Shown: piece after piece, positions 1-9,866 of the stretch
How the letters are laid out: each line of letters starts with the position of its first letter
How positions within the stretch are numbered: position 1 is the stretch's first letter
NCBI RefSeq assembly: GCF_000732485.2
Contig: NZ_JAQV02000015.1
Coordinates: 339,805-403,804 of the forward strand
Direction of reading: 5' to 3'
Origin: Bacillus sp. SJS
GTDB lineage: Bacteria > Bacillota > Bacilli > Bacillales > Bacillaceae
DNA: 64,000 nt
Notes under the pieces: model-generated
Told to the model about the DNA's origin: nothing
Databases searched by the model: none
The model's input: only the letters and a program-made list of their open reading frames with translations
Position numbers and translations under genes: made by a program

Positions 1-2019
1 GGCTTCGGCGAGCAAGCTGGACTGAACTTGAATCAGCGAGGCGAAAGCATCGGAATGTGGAATACAGATGCTTACGGATATGATAAAGATACAAAATACA
101 TCTACACAAGCATCCCTTTCTTTATTGGTCTTAAGAATGAAAAAGCATACGGAATTATGTTCGATAACACTCACCGTTCATACTACGAAATGGCTTCAGA
201 ATCTGATGACTACTATTACTTCTACGCCAACGGAGGAGATCTGACGTACTACTTCATGAATGGTCCTGAAATCTCTGACGTGGTTGACCGCTACACTCAG
301 CTTACAGGAAAGCACGAACTTCCTCCTGAATGGTCCATGGGACTTCACCAAAGTAAGTGGGAATACAATGCAGATGAAATCGTGAATGTAGCAAAAACTT
401 ACCGTGATAAAAAAATTCCAGTAGACACTATGCACTTTGACATCGACTATATGGATGGATTCCGCGTATTCACATGGAACGACACGTTCAAAGATGCTCT
501 AAAACAAGTTGAAGCTATGGAAGGTTTCCATACTATAGCAATCAATGATCCAGCTGTAAAAGTGGATGAAAACAATAAGTCTTACCAAGAAGGCACTAAA
601 AACGATTACTGGGCTAAAAATGCAGACGGTACTCCATTCGTTGGACCTGTTTGGCCTGGAGATTCCGTATTCCCAGACTTCTCCAAACAGGAAGTTCGCG
701 ATTGGTGGACGAAAAACCACAGCGCCTTGTTTGACGAAGGTATTGACGGAGTTTGGAATGACATGAATGAACCAGCTGTATTCCTTGACGATGCAAAGCA
801 TAATCATACAATGCCGCTTGATTCTTATTTCGGATACGACGATAACAAAATTCTTCACACTGAGTACCACAATATTTACGGCCATGACGAAGCAGAGGCT
901 ACTTATAATGCTTGGGCCATGCACAAACCAAACGAGCGTCCATTCGTACTGACTCGTGATATGTATGCTGGAACTCAGCGTTATTCAGCACTATGGACTG
1001 GCGATACAGTTAGTACATGGGAGCATCTGCAAATGTCCCTTCCAAGCCATATGAACATCGGAATGTCCGGTGTGCCAAACGTTGGAACAGATATCGGCGG
1101 ATTTGCTAAACGTCCTACAGCAGAAATGTATGCCCGCTGGATTCAAATTGGATCTCTGTATCCATTTGCCCGTATCCATTACGATAGTGACAAAAAGTCT
1201 GAAGTTAAACAAGGTCAAGAGCCATGGGCATTCGGACCAGAAGTTGAAGCAATCAGCAAAAAGTACATCGAACAGCGTTACAAATTGCTTCCATACCTAT
1301 ACAACGCGTTCCAAGATGCTTCTGAGACAGGTAAGCCGGTTCAGCAGCCGCTTGTGTACCAATTCCAGGAAGACGAAAACACTTACAACATCGCAGATCA
1401 ATTCATGTTCGGTGATTCTCTGATGGTTGCACCTATTGTAAAAGAAGGACAAACTTCCCGTAACGTTTACCTTCCAGAAGGCCACAAATGGATCGACTAT
1501 GTTTCTGGAAAAGAATATGAAGGCGGTCGTACGATCCATGTAAGTGGAAAGCTTGACGAAATGCCAATGTTCGTGAAAGTGGATTCCATGATTCCAACAC
1601 GTGACGTACAGCAATACACTGGCGAAAAACCGCTTGAAAACCTTGTACTCGACACATACCTTGACAAGAAAGCTGAATACAGCTTCTATGAGGATGATGC
1701 TGCTACACTTGATGCCAAGAAAAAAGGTGAATTCAACGAAACGAAACTCACTGTAGAACGCAAAGGCAAGCACAACGTTACATTCAGCCAAGACAAACTT
1801 GCAGCGAATTACAAAGATTCAAAACTTGAGCAGTACACACTTAAACTTCACAATGCAGAGAATCCTAGAAGAGTAACAGCTGGAATGAAAAAATATAAAG
1901 CTGTAAACACAATGGATAAGATGACAAACGCAAGCCGCACTTACTTCTTCGATGAGAAGACTAAGACGCTTTACGTTAACATCCCTGCTGGTGAAAAGAG
2001 AGATGTAAATATCCGTTAA
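1..2019 (+). CDS. GH31 alpha-glucosidase, 5' end outside window
   Basis: This is the C-terminal 672 residues of a glycoside hydrolase family 31 enzyme; the frame is open from base 1, so the start lies upstream of the window. GH31 retaining enzymes release glucose from the non-reducing ends of alpha-glucans and oligosaccharides. The family nucleophile motif WNDMNEP is present near residue 250 of the visible part, and the acid/base region is seen as LWTGDTVSTW. The central barrel is followed by beta-sandwich domains typical of the family. The next gene encodes a GH66 dextranase-like protein, which suggests a shared role in degrading dextran or isomalto-oligosaccharides. A terminator separates the two genes, so they may not be strictly co-transcribed. 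The family call is sure; substrate is inferred. Confidence 0.92.
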   Translation, partial: GFGEQAGLNLNQRGESIGMWNTDAYGYDKDTKYIYTSIPFFIGLKNEKAYGIMFDNTHRSYYEMASESDDYYYFYANGGDLTYYFMNGPEISDVVDRYTQLTGKHELPPEWSMGLHQSKWEYNADEIVNVAKTYRDKKIPVDTMHFDIDYMDGFRVFTWNDTFKDALKQVEAMEGFHTIAINDPAVKVDENNKSYQEGTKNDYWAKNADGTPFVGPVWPGDSVFPDFSKQEVRDWWTKNHSALFDEGIDGVWNDMNEPAVFLDDAKHNHTMPLDSYFGYDDNKILHTEYHNIYGHDEAEATYNAWAMHKPNERPFVLTRDMYAGTQRYSALWTGDTVSTWEHLQMSLPSHMNIGMSGVPNVGTDIGGFAKRPTAEMYARWIQIGSLYPFARIHYDSDKKSEVKQGQEPWAFGPEVEAISKKYIEQRYKLLPYLYNAFQDASETGKPVQQPLVYQFQEDENTYNIADQFMFGDSLMVAPIVKEGQTSRNVYLPEGHKWIDYVSGKEYEGGRTIHVSGKLDEMPMFVKVDSMIPTRDVQQYTGEKPLENLVLDTYLDKKAEYSFYEDDAATLDAKKKGEFNETKLTVERKGKHNVTFSQDKLAANYKDSKLEQYTLKLHNAENPRRVTAGMKKYKAVNTMDKMTNASRTYFFDEKTKTLYVNIPAGEKRDVNIR

Positions 2020-2029
2020 TCATGATTAA

Positions 2030-2066
2030 AGAGACTGCTGGTGTACTACCGGCAGTCCCTTTTCTT
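2030..2066 (+). terminator. Rho-independent terminator after GH31 gene
   Basis: Ten-base stem GACTGCTGGT / ACCGGCAGTC (2033-2042 and 2048-2057) is followed by a T-rich tract. It lies 11 bases after the GH31 stop codon. Confidence 0.8.
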
Positions 2067-2085
2067 ATTATGGAGGTAATTCTTT

Positions 2086-3843
2086 ATGAAAGGCCACATT
2101 CGCACCCTTGCTATATTAATCCTTACATTGGCGGTGCTCGGCATGTTTCTTCTTTATTTTTCCCTTCAGCCCAAGCCTGATTCTTCACCAGAAAAGGAAG
2201 TTGCTGCAAAGCTAGATATTAATAAGGCACGGTTTGCTCCTGGGGAAACCGTCTCTTTCTCTTTAACACTCCCCACAAAATCAAAGCAGACAACGGCAAC
2301 CATCCGTTACTACCACCTGGATTCTCCAGTTGATTCCCAGACTGTTCCTCTAAGTCAAAGCAAAACAAACTGGGACTGGTCTCCTCCTAAGGATGACTAT
2401 AGGGGATATTTAGCGGAGACGGTTATTGACGGACAGCGGTTTACAATTGGGATAGACGTATCAAGCGATTGGAGCAAGTTTCCCCGTTATGGATTCTTGT
2501 CAGATTTCTCTGATAAGGCTAGTGAAAAATCCTCATCAGTCTTAGAGCAATTAAATCGCTATCATATAAATGGTCTTCAATTTTATGACTGGCAGTACAA
2601 ACACCACAATCCGCTTAAAACCGAAAATGGCGGGATTCAGCCAAAGTGGGAGGATATCGCAAATCGGGAGGTTTCTGTCGCTGCACTAAAAGACTATATT
2701 GCCAGCGCTCAAAAGTTCAATATGCAAACGATGGCTTACAACCTGATATACGGCACATATGAAGATGCCGGACCGGATGGAGTCAAGGATGAATGGAGAG
2801 TCTATAAGGATGAAAATCACGCCGAACAAGACATTCATCCGCTCCCGGAGGACTGGAAAAGCAATGTGTATTTACTGAACTCAGGAAACCCGGAATGGCA
2901 GCAATACATTCTTTCAAAGCAAAACGAAATTTATCAGCATCTTGCGTTCGATGGGTGGCATATTGACCAGCTGGGCCCTAGGGGGCAGGTATATGATTAT
3001 GATGGAAACCGCCTGAATCTTGAAGAAGAATTTGACGAATTCCTTCATCACGGAAAAAGCAAAGCACCTGATAAATCCCTTGTCATGAACGCCGTCAATC
3101 AGTATGGCCAGAAACAAATCGGAACCACTCCCGTTGACTTTATGTACACGGAGGTATGGGATGAATATAAACAGTATAAGGATCTGAAAAAAATCATAGA
3201 TGACAACGCTGACTATTCAGACGGGAAAAATACGGTTCTTGCAGCTTATATGAACTATAACCTCTCAAAAGAAAAGCCAGGAAACTTTAATGTACCTGGT
3301 GTGCTGCTTGCAAACAGCGTCATCTTTTCCTCAGGAGGCTCTCATTTGGAACTGGGAGAGCATATGCTTTCGAGTGAATATTTCCCGAATGAAAATTTGA
3401 ACATGACAGAACGCTTCAAAGAACAGCTTATTCCCTATTACGATTTTCTCGTTGCCTATCAAAACCTGCTCCGGGGAGATGGATTGAAGGAACTGCCGCT
3501 AAAAGCTTCTTCTGATATTGGAATTACCTCAGAACCTGAAAAGGGAAAGGTATGGGGATTCTCAAAATCTGACGGGAAGAACCGTATGATTCATATGATT
3601 AACTTCACTAAGGCTGACTCGATGGAATGGCGTGATACGGAAGGGACCCAGCCAGAACCAGACACAATTAACGGGATTGAATTGAATGTGGAGGAAGACA
3701 GGCCAGTCAAGAAAGTTTGGGCTGCATCACCCGACTCCCGTCAAGCTGCTCCTGTTCCCGTACACTTCTCGCAAAAAGATGAGAATGTAGCCATTACCGT
3801 CCCTTCGCTCACATATTGGACGATGCTTGTCATGGAATATTAA
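2086..3843 (+). CDS. GH66 dextranase / cycloisomaltooligosaccharide-type glycosidase
   Basis: A 585-residue glycoside hydrolase family 66 protein. GH66 covers endo-dextranases and cycloisomaltooligosaccharide glucanotransferases acting on alpha-1,6-glucan. The N-terminus (residues 1-28) is a positively charged start followed by one hydrophobic segment without a lipobox, so the enzyme is probably membrane-anchored or secreted. An immunoglobulin-like region (about 40-130) precedes the barrel, which carries the family signatures FDGWHIDQLG (nucleophile Asp) and VDFMYTEVWDEY (acid/base Glu). The C-terminal part is a beta-sandwich. The start at 2086 follows GGAGG at 2071-2075. It pairs with the upstream GH31 glucosidase: the endo-enzyme would make oligosaccharides and the glucosidase glucose. 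Which GH66 activity applies cannot be decided by eye. Confidence 0.88.
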   Translation: MKGHIRTLAILILTLAVLGMFLLYFSLQPKPDSSPEKEVAAKLDINKARFAPGETVSFSLTLPTKSKQTTATIRYYHLDSPVDSQTVPLSQSKTNWDWSPPKDDYRGYLAETVIDGQRFTIGIDVSSDWSKFPRYGFLSDFSDKASEKSSSVLEQLNRYHINGLQFYDWQYKHHNPLKTENGGIQPKWEDIANREVSVAALKDYIASAQKFNMQTMAYNLIYGTYEDAGPDGVKDEWRVYKDENHAEQDIHPLPEDWKSNVYLLNSGNPEWQQYILSKQNEIYQHLAFDGWHIDQLGPRGQVYDYDGNRLNLEEEFDEFLHHGKSKAPDKSLVMNAVNQYGQKQIGTTPVDFMYTEVWDEYKQYKDLKKIIDDNADYSDGKNTVLAAYMNYNLSKEKPGNFNVPGVLLANSVIFSSGGSHLELGEHMLSSEYFPNENLNMTERFKEQLIPYYDFLVAYQNLLRGDGLKELPLKASSDIGITSEPEKGKVWGFSKSDGKNRMIHMINFTKADSMEWRDTEGTQPEPDTINGIELNVEEDRPVKKVWAASPDSRQAAPVPVHFSQKDENVAITVPSLTYWTMLVMEY

Positions 3844-3850
3844 CCGAAAC

Positions 3851-3884
3851 AAAAAGCCGTTCCTCTAAGGAAACGGCTTTTTTA
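3851..3884. terminator. Bidirectional terminator between convergent genes
   Basis: AAAGCCGTTtCCT-type hairpin (about 3852-3880) flanked by A and T tracts on the two sides. It serves the GH66 gene on the plus strand and overlaps the stop codon of the minus-strand reductase. Confidence 0.8.
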
Positions 3885-4460
3885 TAGCAGTTGAATAATA
3901 TCCCGGATTTCCCGGAGCATTCTCTGTTTGGTTGCATGATCTGAGAGGGTAACCCCATATAAAAACTGATGGGATACGGTATCAATTCCGCAAATTTGAA
4001 AGATTCCATAATCCATTGCAGTTTCCATGGCCATGGTCAGCTGAGATGGCTTTAGTTTCTGTTCCGGCTGTCCGGTTGTCTGAATGATCAGCCCTTTTTT
4101 TCCTTTAAGCAGTCCCTCTGTTCCGTTTTTAATCATTCTAAAAGCAAATCCATTCGAGAACACCCGGTCGATATAACCTTTTAAAATAGCAGGCATGCCT
4201 GACCACCACGTCGGAAAAATAAAAATGATCTGTTCTGCCCAAAGCAGATAGGACTGCTCTTCCAATATATCAGCCGGAATTTTTGTCTGATAAAACTCAG
4301 AGTAATTATCCTCGTGAAGTACTGGCTGAAATCCAATCCGGTACAAATCCCGCACTCTGATTTCCGACTGCAGCACCTTTAATTCATCGATTATTGCTTC
4401 CAGTATCGCCCCGTTGAAGCTATCGAGTTTTGGATGAGCGAATATAATCAGTGTTTTCAT
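3882..4460 (-). CDS. Flavodoxin-like NAD(P)H dehydrogenase (quinone)
   Basis: A 192-residue protein of the Flavodoxin_2 family, which includes modulator-of-drug-activity and KefF/YwrO-type NAD(P)H:quinone oxidoreductases. The N-terminus MKTLIIFAHPKLDSFN is the usual phosphate-binding loop of this family, and PTWWSGMPAILKGYIDRVF is the second conserved flavin-contacting stretch. It is a soluble FMN/FAD enzyme that reduces quinones or related electrophiles by two electrons; the physiological substrate is unknown. It stands downstream of the chemoreceptor gene on the same strand, separated by about 90 bases, so joint transcription is possible but not shown. A second flavin protein, similar to YwrF, lies 3 kb away. 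Confidence 0.85.
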   Translation of the reverse strand: MKTLIIFAHPKLDSFNGAILEAIIDELKVLQSEIRVRDLYRIGFQPVLHEDNYSEFYQTKIPADILEEQSYLLWAEQIIFIFPTWWSGMPAILKGYIDRVFSNGFAFRMIKNGTEGLLKGKKGLIIQTTGQPEQKLKPSQLTMAMETAMDYGIFQICGIDTVSHQFLYGVTLSDHATKQRMLREIRDIIQLL

Positions 4461-4549
4461 AAGCGAAGACTCCCTTGAGGAACAATCCGCACATATGTCC
4501 GGTCATTCTAGATACCTGCCTGCCCGTATTATTCACTCAAACCCTAAGC

Positions 4550-6046
4550 TTATTCATTTTTTTCATTTACAAGGTACTTCGCCTTTGAATCCACTTGTTC
4601 TACAAAAGCAGATACCTGCTGGATGGAGGCACTGATTTGCTCAATAGCCGAGGCAGCTGCGGCAATCTTATCTTCATTGTCTTCATGTTGATTTTGAAGG
4701 GATCCGATAACCTCCCCAACTTCTCCGCCTCTGCCTGCCAAATGATCGAAACGCTCTGTCACTTTCGTTAAATGGTCTTCACTCTCCGTCTGAATGTGCG
4801 CCATTTTATCAAAATCAGCAGTCGTTTTTGAAATGACAGCAACACTCTCATTAATCATGTCAGATGTTTTATGAAGAGACTGTGAAACCTGTTCTTTTGC
4901 ATTCAGAATTTCCTTTAAAATGTCCTGAATGATATGGGAAGATTGGGAAGATTGCTCCGCAAGCTTTCGAACCTCATCCGCTACCACGGCAAACCCTTTT
5001 CCGTGTTCCCCTGCTCTTGCTGCCTCGATGGCCGCATTCAATGCAAGCAGATTTGTCTGATCAGCAATCGTTCTGATGGCAATCAGGACCTTTTCAACCT
5101 CAGATGTTTTTTCCGTAAGAAGCTCCACGTGTTTAATTGAATTCCCTGATGATTCTTTCACTTCATTAATACTGTCAATGGCATTCGTTAAATGCTGTTT
5201 ATTAATCTGAATTAATCCATTGATCCTTCCGGAATAATCTGAAATCCGGTCAGTAAGATCCTTAGAGGACTCAAGCTCCTGGACCATCGACTTCATATCT
5301 GAAGAAGTTTTCCTCATATCCTCCTGAAAATGAACGGAATCCGTATGAATAGACCGGATGGCATCATTTATCTGAGTGATTCCTCCGCTCGTATCGGAGA
5401 TATTCATATTTAATTCTTCTACATGGCTGCCGATTTCGGACGATGTTACTTGATTTTTCTTCAGCACTTCATTCATTTGATCCTTCAGCAATTCACTTTC
5501 CGAAAGCATTCCATCAAACCGTTTCGTGCTGTTTGACAGCAGCAATCCTACAAACAGGAATTGAACACCGTAATAAACGGCCGTCAGGATACTGCGCTGC
5601 ATGCTTGTCTCGATGTCCATCGGATCAGCAAGATACAGATGGGCAAATTGCGCAGCGACAATTAAAGGAAGGGAAACGTAAAACGCCTTTTTCATCAGTC
5701 TGGAATCGGCAAAAAGTGCCGCGATACCGAGCGGGACCAGCCATACGAACGGAACATTCACCCACGAATCGGTATTCAGCAAAAAGGCAAAGACCGTCAT
5801 GGTCCAGACTGCCAATCTCTTAAACTGTTCATCATTTTTCTTAAATTTATAGTGCAGGGCAGGATACAAAAACAAAAGGAACAGAAAATTATAGGCAACA
5901 TTCATGAAGGTAATCTTCGGAATGCCATAGAGGATCTTCTGGATAATACTGTTGGCAAAGAAAATAATTCCTGCAATTAAAAACAATCTAAACAATATAG
6001 CTGATACATTTTTAAGATTCCGCTTTTTCAAATGAAACTCTTCCAC
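4550..6046 (-). CDS. Methyl-accepting chemotaxis protein with multi-pass membrane input domain
   Basis: A 498-residue chemoreceptor. Residues about 12-175 form roughly six hydrophobic segments with short connections, so the sensor is embedded in the membrane and there is no large extracellular ligand-binding domain and no obvious HAMP domain. The C-terminal half is the coiled-coil signalling domain with the highly conserved hairpin tip around [20 protein letters not shown] followed by [15 protein letters not shown], which contacts CheA and CheW. The GTG start at 6046 follows GAAAGGGG. Such membrane-embedded-sensor receptors often report on energy state, oxygen or membrane events, but the stimulus here is unknown. 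Confidence 0.9.
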   Translation of the reverse strand: MEEFHLKKRNLKNVSAILFRLFLIAGIIFFANSIIQKILYGIPKITFMNVAYNFLFLLFLYPALHYKFKKNDEQFKRLAVWTMTVFAFLLNTDSWVNVPFVWLVPLGIAALFADSRLMKKAFYVSLPLIVAAQFAHLYLADPMDIETSMQRSILTAVYYGVQFLFVGLLLSNSTKRFDGMLSESELLKDQMNEVLKKNQVTSSEIGSHVEELNMNISDTSGGITQINDAIRSIHTDSVHFQEDMRKTSSDMKSMVQELESSKDLTDRISDYSGRINGLIQINKQHLTNAIDSINEVKESSGNSIKHVELLTEKTSEVEKVLIAIRTIADQTNLLALNAAIEAARAGEHGKGFAVVADEVRKLAEQSSQSSHIIQDILKEILNAKEQVSQSLHKTSDMINESVAVISKTTADFDKMAHIQTESEDHLTKVTERFDHLAGRGGEVGEVIGSLQNQHEDNEDKIAAAASAIEQISASIQQVSAFVEQVDSKAKYLVNEKNE

Positions 6047-6192
6047 CTTGAAACCCCTTCTTTCATTTCACATTATCATTTATATCGGCATATTTTCCAG
6101 AAATTCCACATTTTATGTAGAAACTAATAGGTATATAGTCCATAATACCATTAGGCTATAAAAACAGCTATTTTCAAATAATGGAGGATCTT

Positions 6193-7425
6193 ATGAAAGC
6201 AAAAAAAGTATTATTTTCAGTGATTGCCGCTCTATTTCTATTGAATGTTGTCATTCCCAACCACTTGCTTGCAGCAAGTACAGCCAGTACCATGGAAGGC
6301 ACTGTATCAAGCTTTCCTAAAACGTATGAGCAGTCCAGAGACCGCTTCCGCACCTATGAAACTGTCTTAAAATCAAGATGGGAAAAGACCGCTAAACAGA
6401 GCTTTCGGATTTCTGATTCCGAAGACTTAGCAATTGATCTTTTAAAAGCTGATGCAGCAAAATCAAAAGATACATTGATTGTCTTATCTAGCGGTACGCA
6501 TGGAATTGAAGGCTATACAGGATCCGCTATGCAGGATGTTTTCATGAAAGAATTTATTCAGAAATTGAATCCTGATACGACGGGTCTTTATCTCGTCCAC
6601 TCCATCAACCCTTGGGGCATGAAGAACTTCCGCCGCTACAACGAGAACAACGTAGATTTGAACAGGAACTTCATTGAAGACTGGAGCAAGTTCGACCTGA
6701 ACAGCAATAAAACATACAAAGAGCTGGAAAACTTTTTCGAACCGAATCGCAAAATCGGAAGCATTGTTGCTCATGATGCAGAATTTACAGCTTCTCTAGC
6801 AAAAACGGCTTTAACTGCCGGTACAGACAAAGTACAAGGGGCTCTTCTCACCGGTCAATACACAAACCCTAAAGGCGTGTACTACGGCGGAACAAAGGAT
6901 GAAAAATCAACGGCATTTATGAAGCAGGAATTTGAAAGCATTCTCTCGACTCCTTATAAGCAAATTATTCATATTGATTTACACACTGGGTACGGCCCGC
7001 GCTACCAAATGAGCATCTTCAGTTCATCAGCAGAAACGCTTACACAATATGAGGCTCAGGCAGCCTACCAATATCCGCTTGTCCTGACACCGGATTCTGA
7101 AGATTTTTACGCATCCACTGGAGATATAACCGAGTACTTTACCGCTCTTGCAAAAGAGAAAGCACCGGAAAAAGCATTCTACTCCACAACCTTTGAATTT
7201 GGGACACTTGGAGACGGCACGCTCGATTCCATTCAATCTCTTAAGCGTACGGTTGAAGAAAATCAGCTTTACCAATATGGCGCTTCGAGCGAGATCAGCA
7301 AATGCATTATTCAGGCACGCTACAAAGAACTTTTCTATCCATATGAAACGAAATGGCGCGAAAAAGCCATCCAGGATTTTAAACAGGCAATGACTGGAGT
7401 TCTAACTTATAAAGGAGCTCTATAA
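6193..7425 (+). CDS. Secreted M14-like metallopeptidase family (DUF2817)
   Basis: A 410-residue exported protein of the DUF2817/zinc carboxypeptidase-like group. The ATG at 6193 is preferred over that at 6181 because the GGAGG at 6184-6188 then acts as its ribosome binding site. Residues 1-28 are a signal peptide (basic start, hydrophobic core, LAAS cleavage region). Likely zinc ligands are His and Glu in the motif GTHGIEG and the later His in HIDLHTGYG; DLNRNF resembles the substrate-binding Asn-Arg segment of M14 enzymes. The substrate is unknown; cell-wall peptide or small peptide hydrolysis are possibilities. It is monocistronic, ending in a terminator. Confidence 0.82.
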   Translation: MKAKKVLFSVIAALFLLNVVIPNHLLAASTASTMEGTVSSFPKTYEQSRDRFRTYETVLKSRWEKTAKQSFRISDSEDLAIDLLKADAAKSKDTLIVLSSGTHGIEGYTGSAMQDVFMKEFIQKLNPDTTGLYLVHSINPWGMKNFRRYNENNVDLNRNFIEDWSKFDLNSNKTYKELENFFEPNRKIGSIVAHDAEFTASLAKTALTAGTDKVQGALLTGQYTNPKGVYYGGTKDEKSTAFMKQEFESILSTPYKQIIHIDLHTGYGPRYQMSIFSSSAETLTQYEAQAAYQYPLVLTPDSEDFYASTGDITEYFTALAKEKAPEKAFYSTTFEFGTLGDGTLDSIQSLKRTVEENQLYQYGASSEISKCIIQARYKELFYPYETKWREKAIQDFKQAMTGVLTYKGAL

Positions 7426-7430
7426 CAGAA

Positions 7431-7468
7431 AAGCAGAAAGCCATTTTATTGGCTTCCTGCTTTTTATT
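7431..7468. terminator. Terminator shared by convergent genes
   Basis: Imperfect stem AGCAGAAAGCCA / TGGCTTCCTGCT followed by TTTTTAT. It serves the DUF2817 gene and possibly the minus-strand flavin protein. Confidence 0.7.
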
Positions 7469-8075
7469 TCGGACGTTCCATAGAGAAGATTTCCCCGATT
7501 TTCCCGTATTTCGTACCGGCAAGCCGGCTGACGGCTCCAAGCTCTCTCTCCATGATTTTTCCTTCTTTGTATACATTCTTTTTAAAATGGTACTGCACAA
7601 CGCGCCCGATAATAAAATCAACAGCAGGCTCCCCTTCTCTGCCTCCAAGTTCCAAATGCTTTTCCAGGACGCATTCAAAGCGGATTTTTGCTTCCTCAAT
7701 TCCTGGCACTTGAATCTGCTGGCTCGGTGTCAAGGTGAGGCCGCTAAAGTCGATTTCACTTTGGTCAGGCGGCAGAGGGGCTGATGTTTCGTTGATGCTT
7801 CTAACATTCTCCTCATCTGTTACGTGAATAACAAATTCCTTGTTGTTCACGATATTACGGGCGGTGTCCTTCATTTTCCCTTCAGCTCGCTGCACCGCAA
7901 TCGTCAGCAGAGGTGGTTCAGATGAGGCTACATTAAAAAAGCTGAATGGCGCACCATTCACTACATCCTCTTCCGAAATGGAGGTGATAAAGGCAATCGG
8001 CCTTGGAATCACACTGCCAATCAGCAGCTTGTAATTTTCTAAAGCAGATAAATCGTTAGGGTTAATAGAAATCAC
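7464..8075 (-). CDS. Flavin reductase-like, FMN-binding split-barrel protein (YwrF-like)
   Basis: A 203-residue protein of the flavin reductase-like FMN-binding domain family, close in pattern to B. subtilis YwrF. Near the N-terminus the segment IGSVIPRPIAFITSIS and then NGAPFSFFNVAS are characteristic of the split-barrel fold. Members reduce or bind FMN and support oxidoreductases; the exact reaction for this branch is not established. ATG start at 8075, soluble, no export signal. It is divergently oriented from the LysR gene, with about 350 bases between. Confidence 0.85.
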   Translation of the reverse strand: MISINPNDLSALENYKLLIGSVIPRPIAFITSISEEDVVNGAPFSFFNVASSEPPLLTIAVQRAEGKMKDTARNIVNNKEFVIHVTDEENVRSINETSAPLPPDQSEIDFSGLTLTPSQQIQVPGIEEAKIRFECVLEKHLELGGREGEPAVDFIIGRVVQYHFKKNVYKEGKIMERELGAVSRLAGTKYGKIGEIFSMERPK

Positions 8076-8369
8076 GTTAACTCATCCTTTCGTGTCACTT
8101 ACAAGAACAGACAGAAGGATCTCCTCTAATTGGCTGCTGCTTCTCGACTGCATTCCCGCTTAGTTTTATTATGTACGAATCCAGGAAGGTCTGGGCGCTT
8201 ATAAAAAGGAGCCTCTTTTTTTCTTGAAATATTGGCGGTTAATTGCCTCTGTTGGCTGTTACCCGTTTTCATGAACCTATAATCGCCCGACCTGCGTTAT
8301 CTTAAATTTTTAAATCTACTGTTCCAGAGCCTGTTCATTCCATTATCGTATTCAGCATGGCTCCTACTT
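8076..8369. other. Intergenic region, no gene seen
   Basis: Between the divergent flavin-protein and LysR genes. I see no open frame with a ribosome binding site and no clear RNA element; only a run of T residues near 8214-8221 stands out. Confidence 0.5.
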
Positions 8370-8398
8370 TTGACAGGCGGCAGAAAGACGGCTACAGT
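8370..8398 (+). promoter_or_regulatory. SigA-type promoter for the LysR gene
   Basis: TTGACA (8370-8375), 17-base spacer, TACAGT (8393-8398), about 28 bases ahead of the LysR start codon. Confidence 0.65.
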
Positions 8399-8425
8399 TA
8401 AACCAATAATCTTTAGAGGTGACCT

Positions 8426-9325
8426 ATGGAACTTAGACAGCTGAAATACTTCGTAGAAGCCGTCAGACAAAAAAATTTTACTAGAGCGGCAGAAAAAATG
8501 CTCGTCTCACAGCCTGCTTTAAGCAAAATGATTAAATCTCTCGAGGACGAACTTGGTGTGCCTCTGATTATACACAATTATAAAGGGCTTGAACTAACGG
8601 ATGCCGGCCATTCTGTATACAGGCACGCTGTCCAAATGATCGGAATCGAAGAAGATATTCTTTCCTCTGTCATCGATGTGAAGGGTCTCAGCAGCGGAAC
8701 CATTAAAATAGGAATACCGCCTATTATCGGAAGCCTCTTTTTCCCAAAGGTGCTCGCAGCCTTTCACTCAGCCCATCCCAATATCAAGATTCACATTACT
8801 GAATTTGGAGCGAAAAAGGTAGTCGAAAGTGTGCTTGCAGGGGAAATTGAGATGGGGGTAGCCGTTCTTCCTGTAGACGATGAAAGCTTTAGGACCTACC
8901 CAATCGTGGACGAAGAAATGGTTCTTCTTGTAAACGAATCCCATCCTCTCGCTTCAAGCAGCGAAGTGGAGCTTTCCCAGCTAAGCAGCGAAAACTTTAT
9001 CTTTTACAGCGAAGACTTTGCCCTTTATGAGCTGATGCGTGAATACTGCATCAACGCAGGGTTCGAACCGAACATTCTATTTCAAAGCTCCCAATGGGAT
9101 TTCATGTCCGAAATGGCTGCTGCGGGAATCGGTGTCACAATCCTCCCCCAGTCCATATGCACCCGTATCACAAGCAGTCAAATTAGAAAAATACCGATAC
9201 AAAACCCAGCCATTCCCTGGCGGCTCGCCATCATCATAGCAAAAGACAAATACACGACATTTGCTGGAAGAGCCTTTATTGACTTTATTCTTGGAATGAA
9301 GGATCGGCTTCGGATGGGGGAATGA
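8426..9325 (+). CDS. LysR-family transcriptional regulator (CidR/YwbI-like by context)
   Basis: A 299-residue LysR-type regulator. The N-terminal winged helix-turn-helix (MELRQLKYFVEAVRQKNFTR, then ALSKMIKSLEDELG) is followed by a periplasmic-binding-protein-like effector domain from about residue 90. ATG start with GAGGTG upstream. Downstream on the same strand are a carboxymuconolactone decarboxylase-family gene and a cidA/cidB pair, the arrangement in which B. subtilis YwbI and S. aureus CidR control holin-like genes. A palindrome in front of the downstream operon (9810-9829) is a candidate binding site. The effector is not deducible; acetate is the inducer in the S. aureus case. Confidence 0.88.
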   Translation: MELRQLKYFVEAVRQKNFTRAAEKMLVSQPALSKMIKSLEDELGVPLIIHNYKGLELTDAGHSVYRHAVQMIGIEEDILSSVIDVKGLSSGTIKIGIPPIIGSLFFPKVLAAFHSAHPNIKIHITEFGAKKVVESVLAGEIEMGVAVLPVDDESFRTYPIVDEEMVLLVNESHPLASSSEVELSQLSSENFIFYSEDFALYELMREYCINAGFEPNILFQSSQWDFMSEMAAAGIGVTILPQSICTRITSSQIRKIPIQNPAIPWRLAIIIAKDKYTTFAGRAFIDFILGMKDRLRMGE

Positions 9326-9368
9326 AAAAACTGTTAAGAAGTCCTGCTGAGAGGAAATGGTTAAAATT

Positions 9369-9401
9369 GCCCGCCGGAACGCATCAGGGCGGGTTTTTTT
9401 A
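9369..9401 (+). terminator. Terminator after LysR gene
   Basis: Perfect seven-base GC stem GCCCGCC (9369-9375) / GGGCGGG (9387-9393) followed by eight T residues. Confidence 0.88.
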
Positions 9402-9536
9402 TTAACGAGAAATTTGAACAGGTATAGGTTAGGCTGATTGGAGCAGAAATCAGCCAGATCCAATCCATTTTATAAAGTTAGTTCTTAGTACTGGTTGTGT
9501 TGTAAAAAAAAGATAGATTCAAAATAAGATTACTTG

Positions 9537-9656
9537 ATAGCGGCGGACCTCCCTTGGGAGCAGCGGAACAGGTGAGATCCCGCAGGCGATTGCGCCGAGG
9601 AGACTCACCGCCCGCCCAAGGATAAGCAAGCAGCCTGGAGCCGCCATCAACCTCGT
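9537..9656. repeat. Bacillus-type GC-rich intergenic repeat element
   Basis: A compact GC-rich block in an otherwise AT-rich spacer with segments GCGGAACAGGTGAGATCCCG, CAGGCGATTGCGCCGAGGAG and ACTCACCGCCCGCCCAAGG. GGTGAGA and GACTCACC are inverted, and CAGGCG..CGCCGAG can fold. I recognise this wording as a highly repeated non-coding element spread through many Bacillus-group genomes. Only one copy is visible here. Function unknown. Confidence 0.7.
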
Positions 9657-9809
9657 CGAACTGTTTGCCAAAATAACAATATTTGCGAAAACATTCAAAG
9701 TTAAAAACTGACTTTACCAGCCCCCGTATCCATTCATATCAGCAAAGATTGCCCGGATCCCAACCATAACCAAAAGTTATACCACTTATAATATTTATAT
9801 ATTTCACGA

Positions 9810-9829
9810 ATAGCATTCCTCCATGCTAT
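9810..9829. promoter_or_regulatory. Candidate LysR-type operator
   Basis: Perfect inverted repeat ATAGCAT-N6-ATGCTAT in front of the CMD-cidA-cidB genes, 37 bases before the start codon. It contains the T-N11-A core of LysR-type boxes. Confidence 0.5.
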
Positions 9830-9866
9830 CGTTATACATAGAGCGAAACAGAGAGGAGAATATTCA

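Noticed and set aside
7379..7699. 106-codon minus-strand frame inside the flavin reductase-like gene
   Set aside because: Overlaps a clearly coding gene in a different frame; shadow frame.
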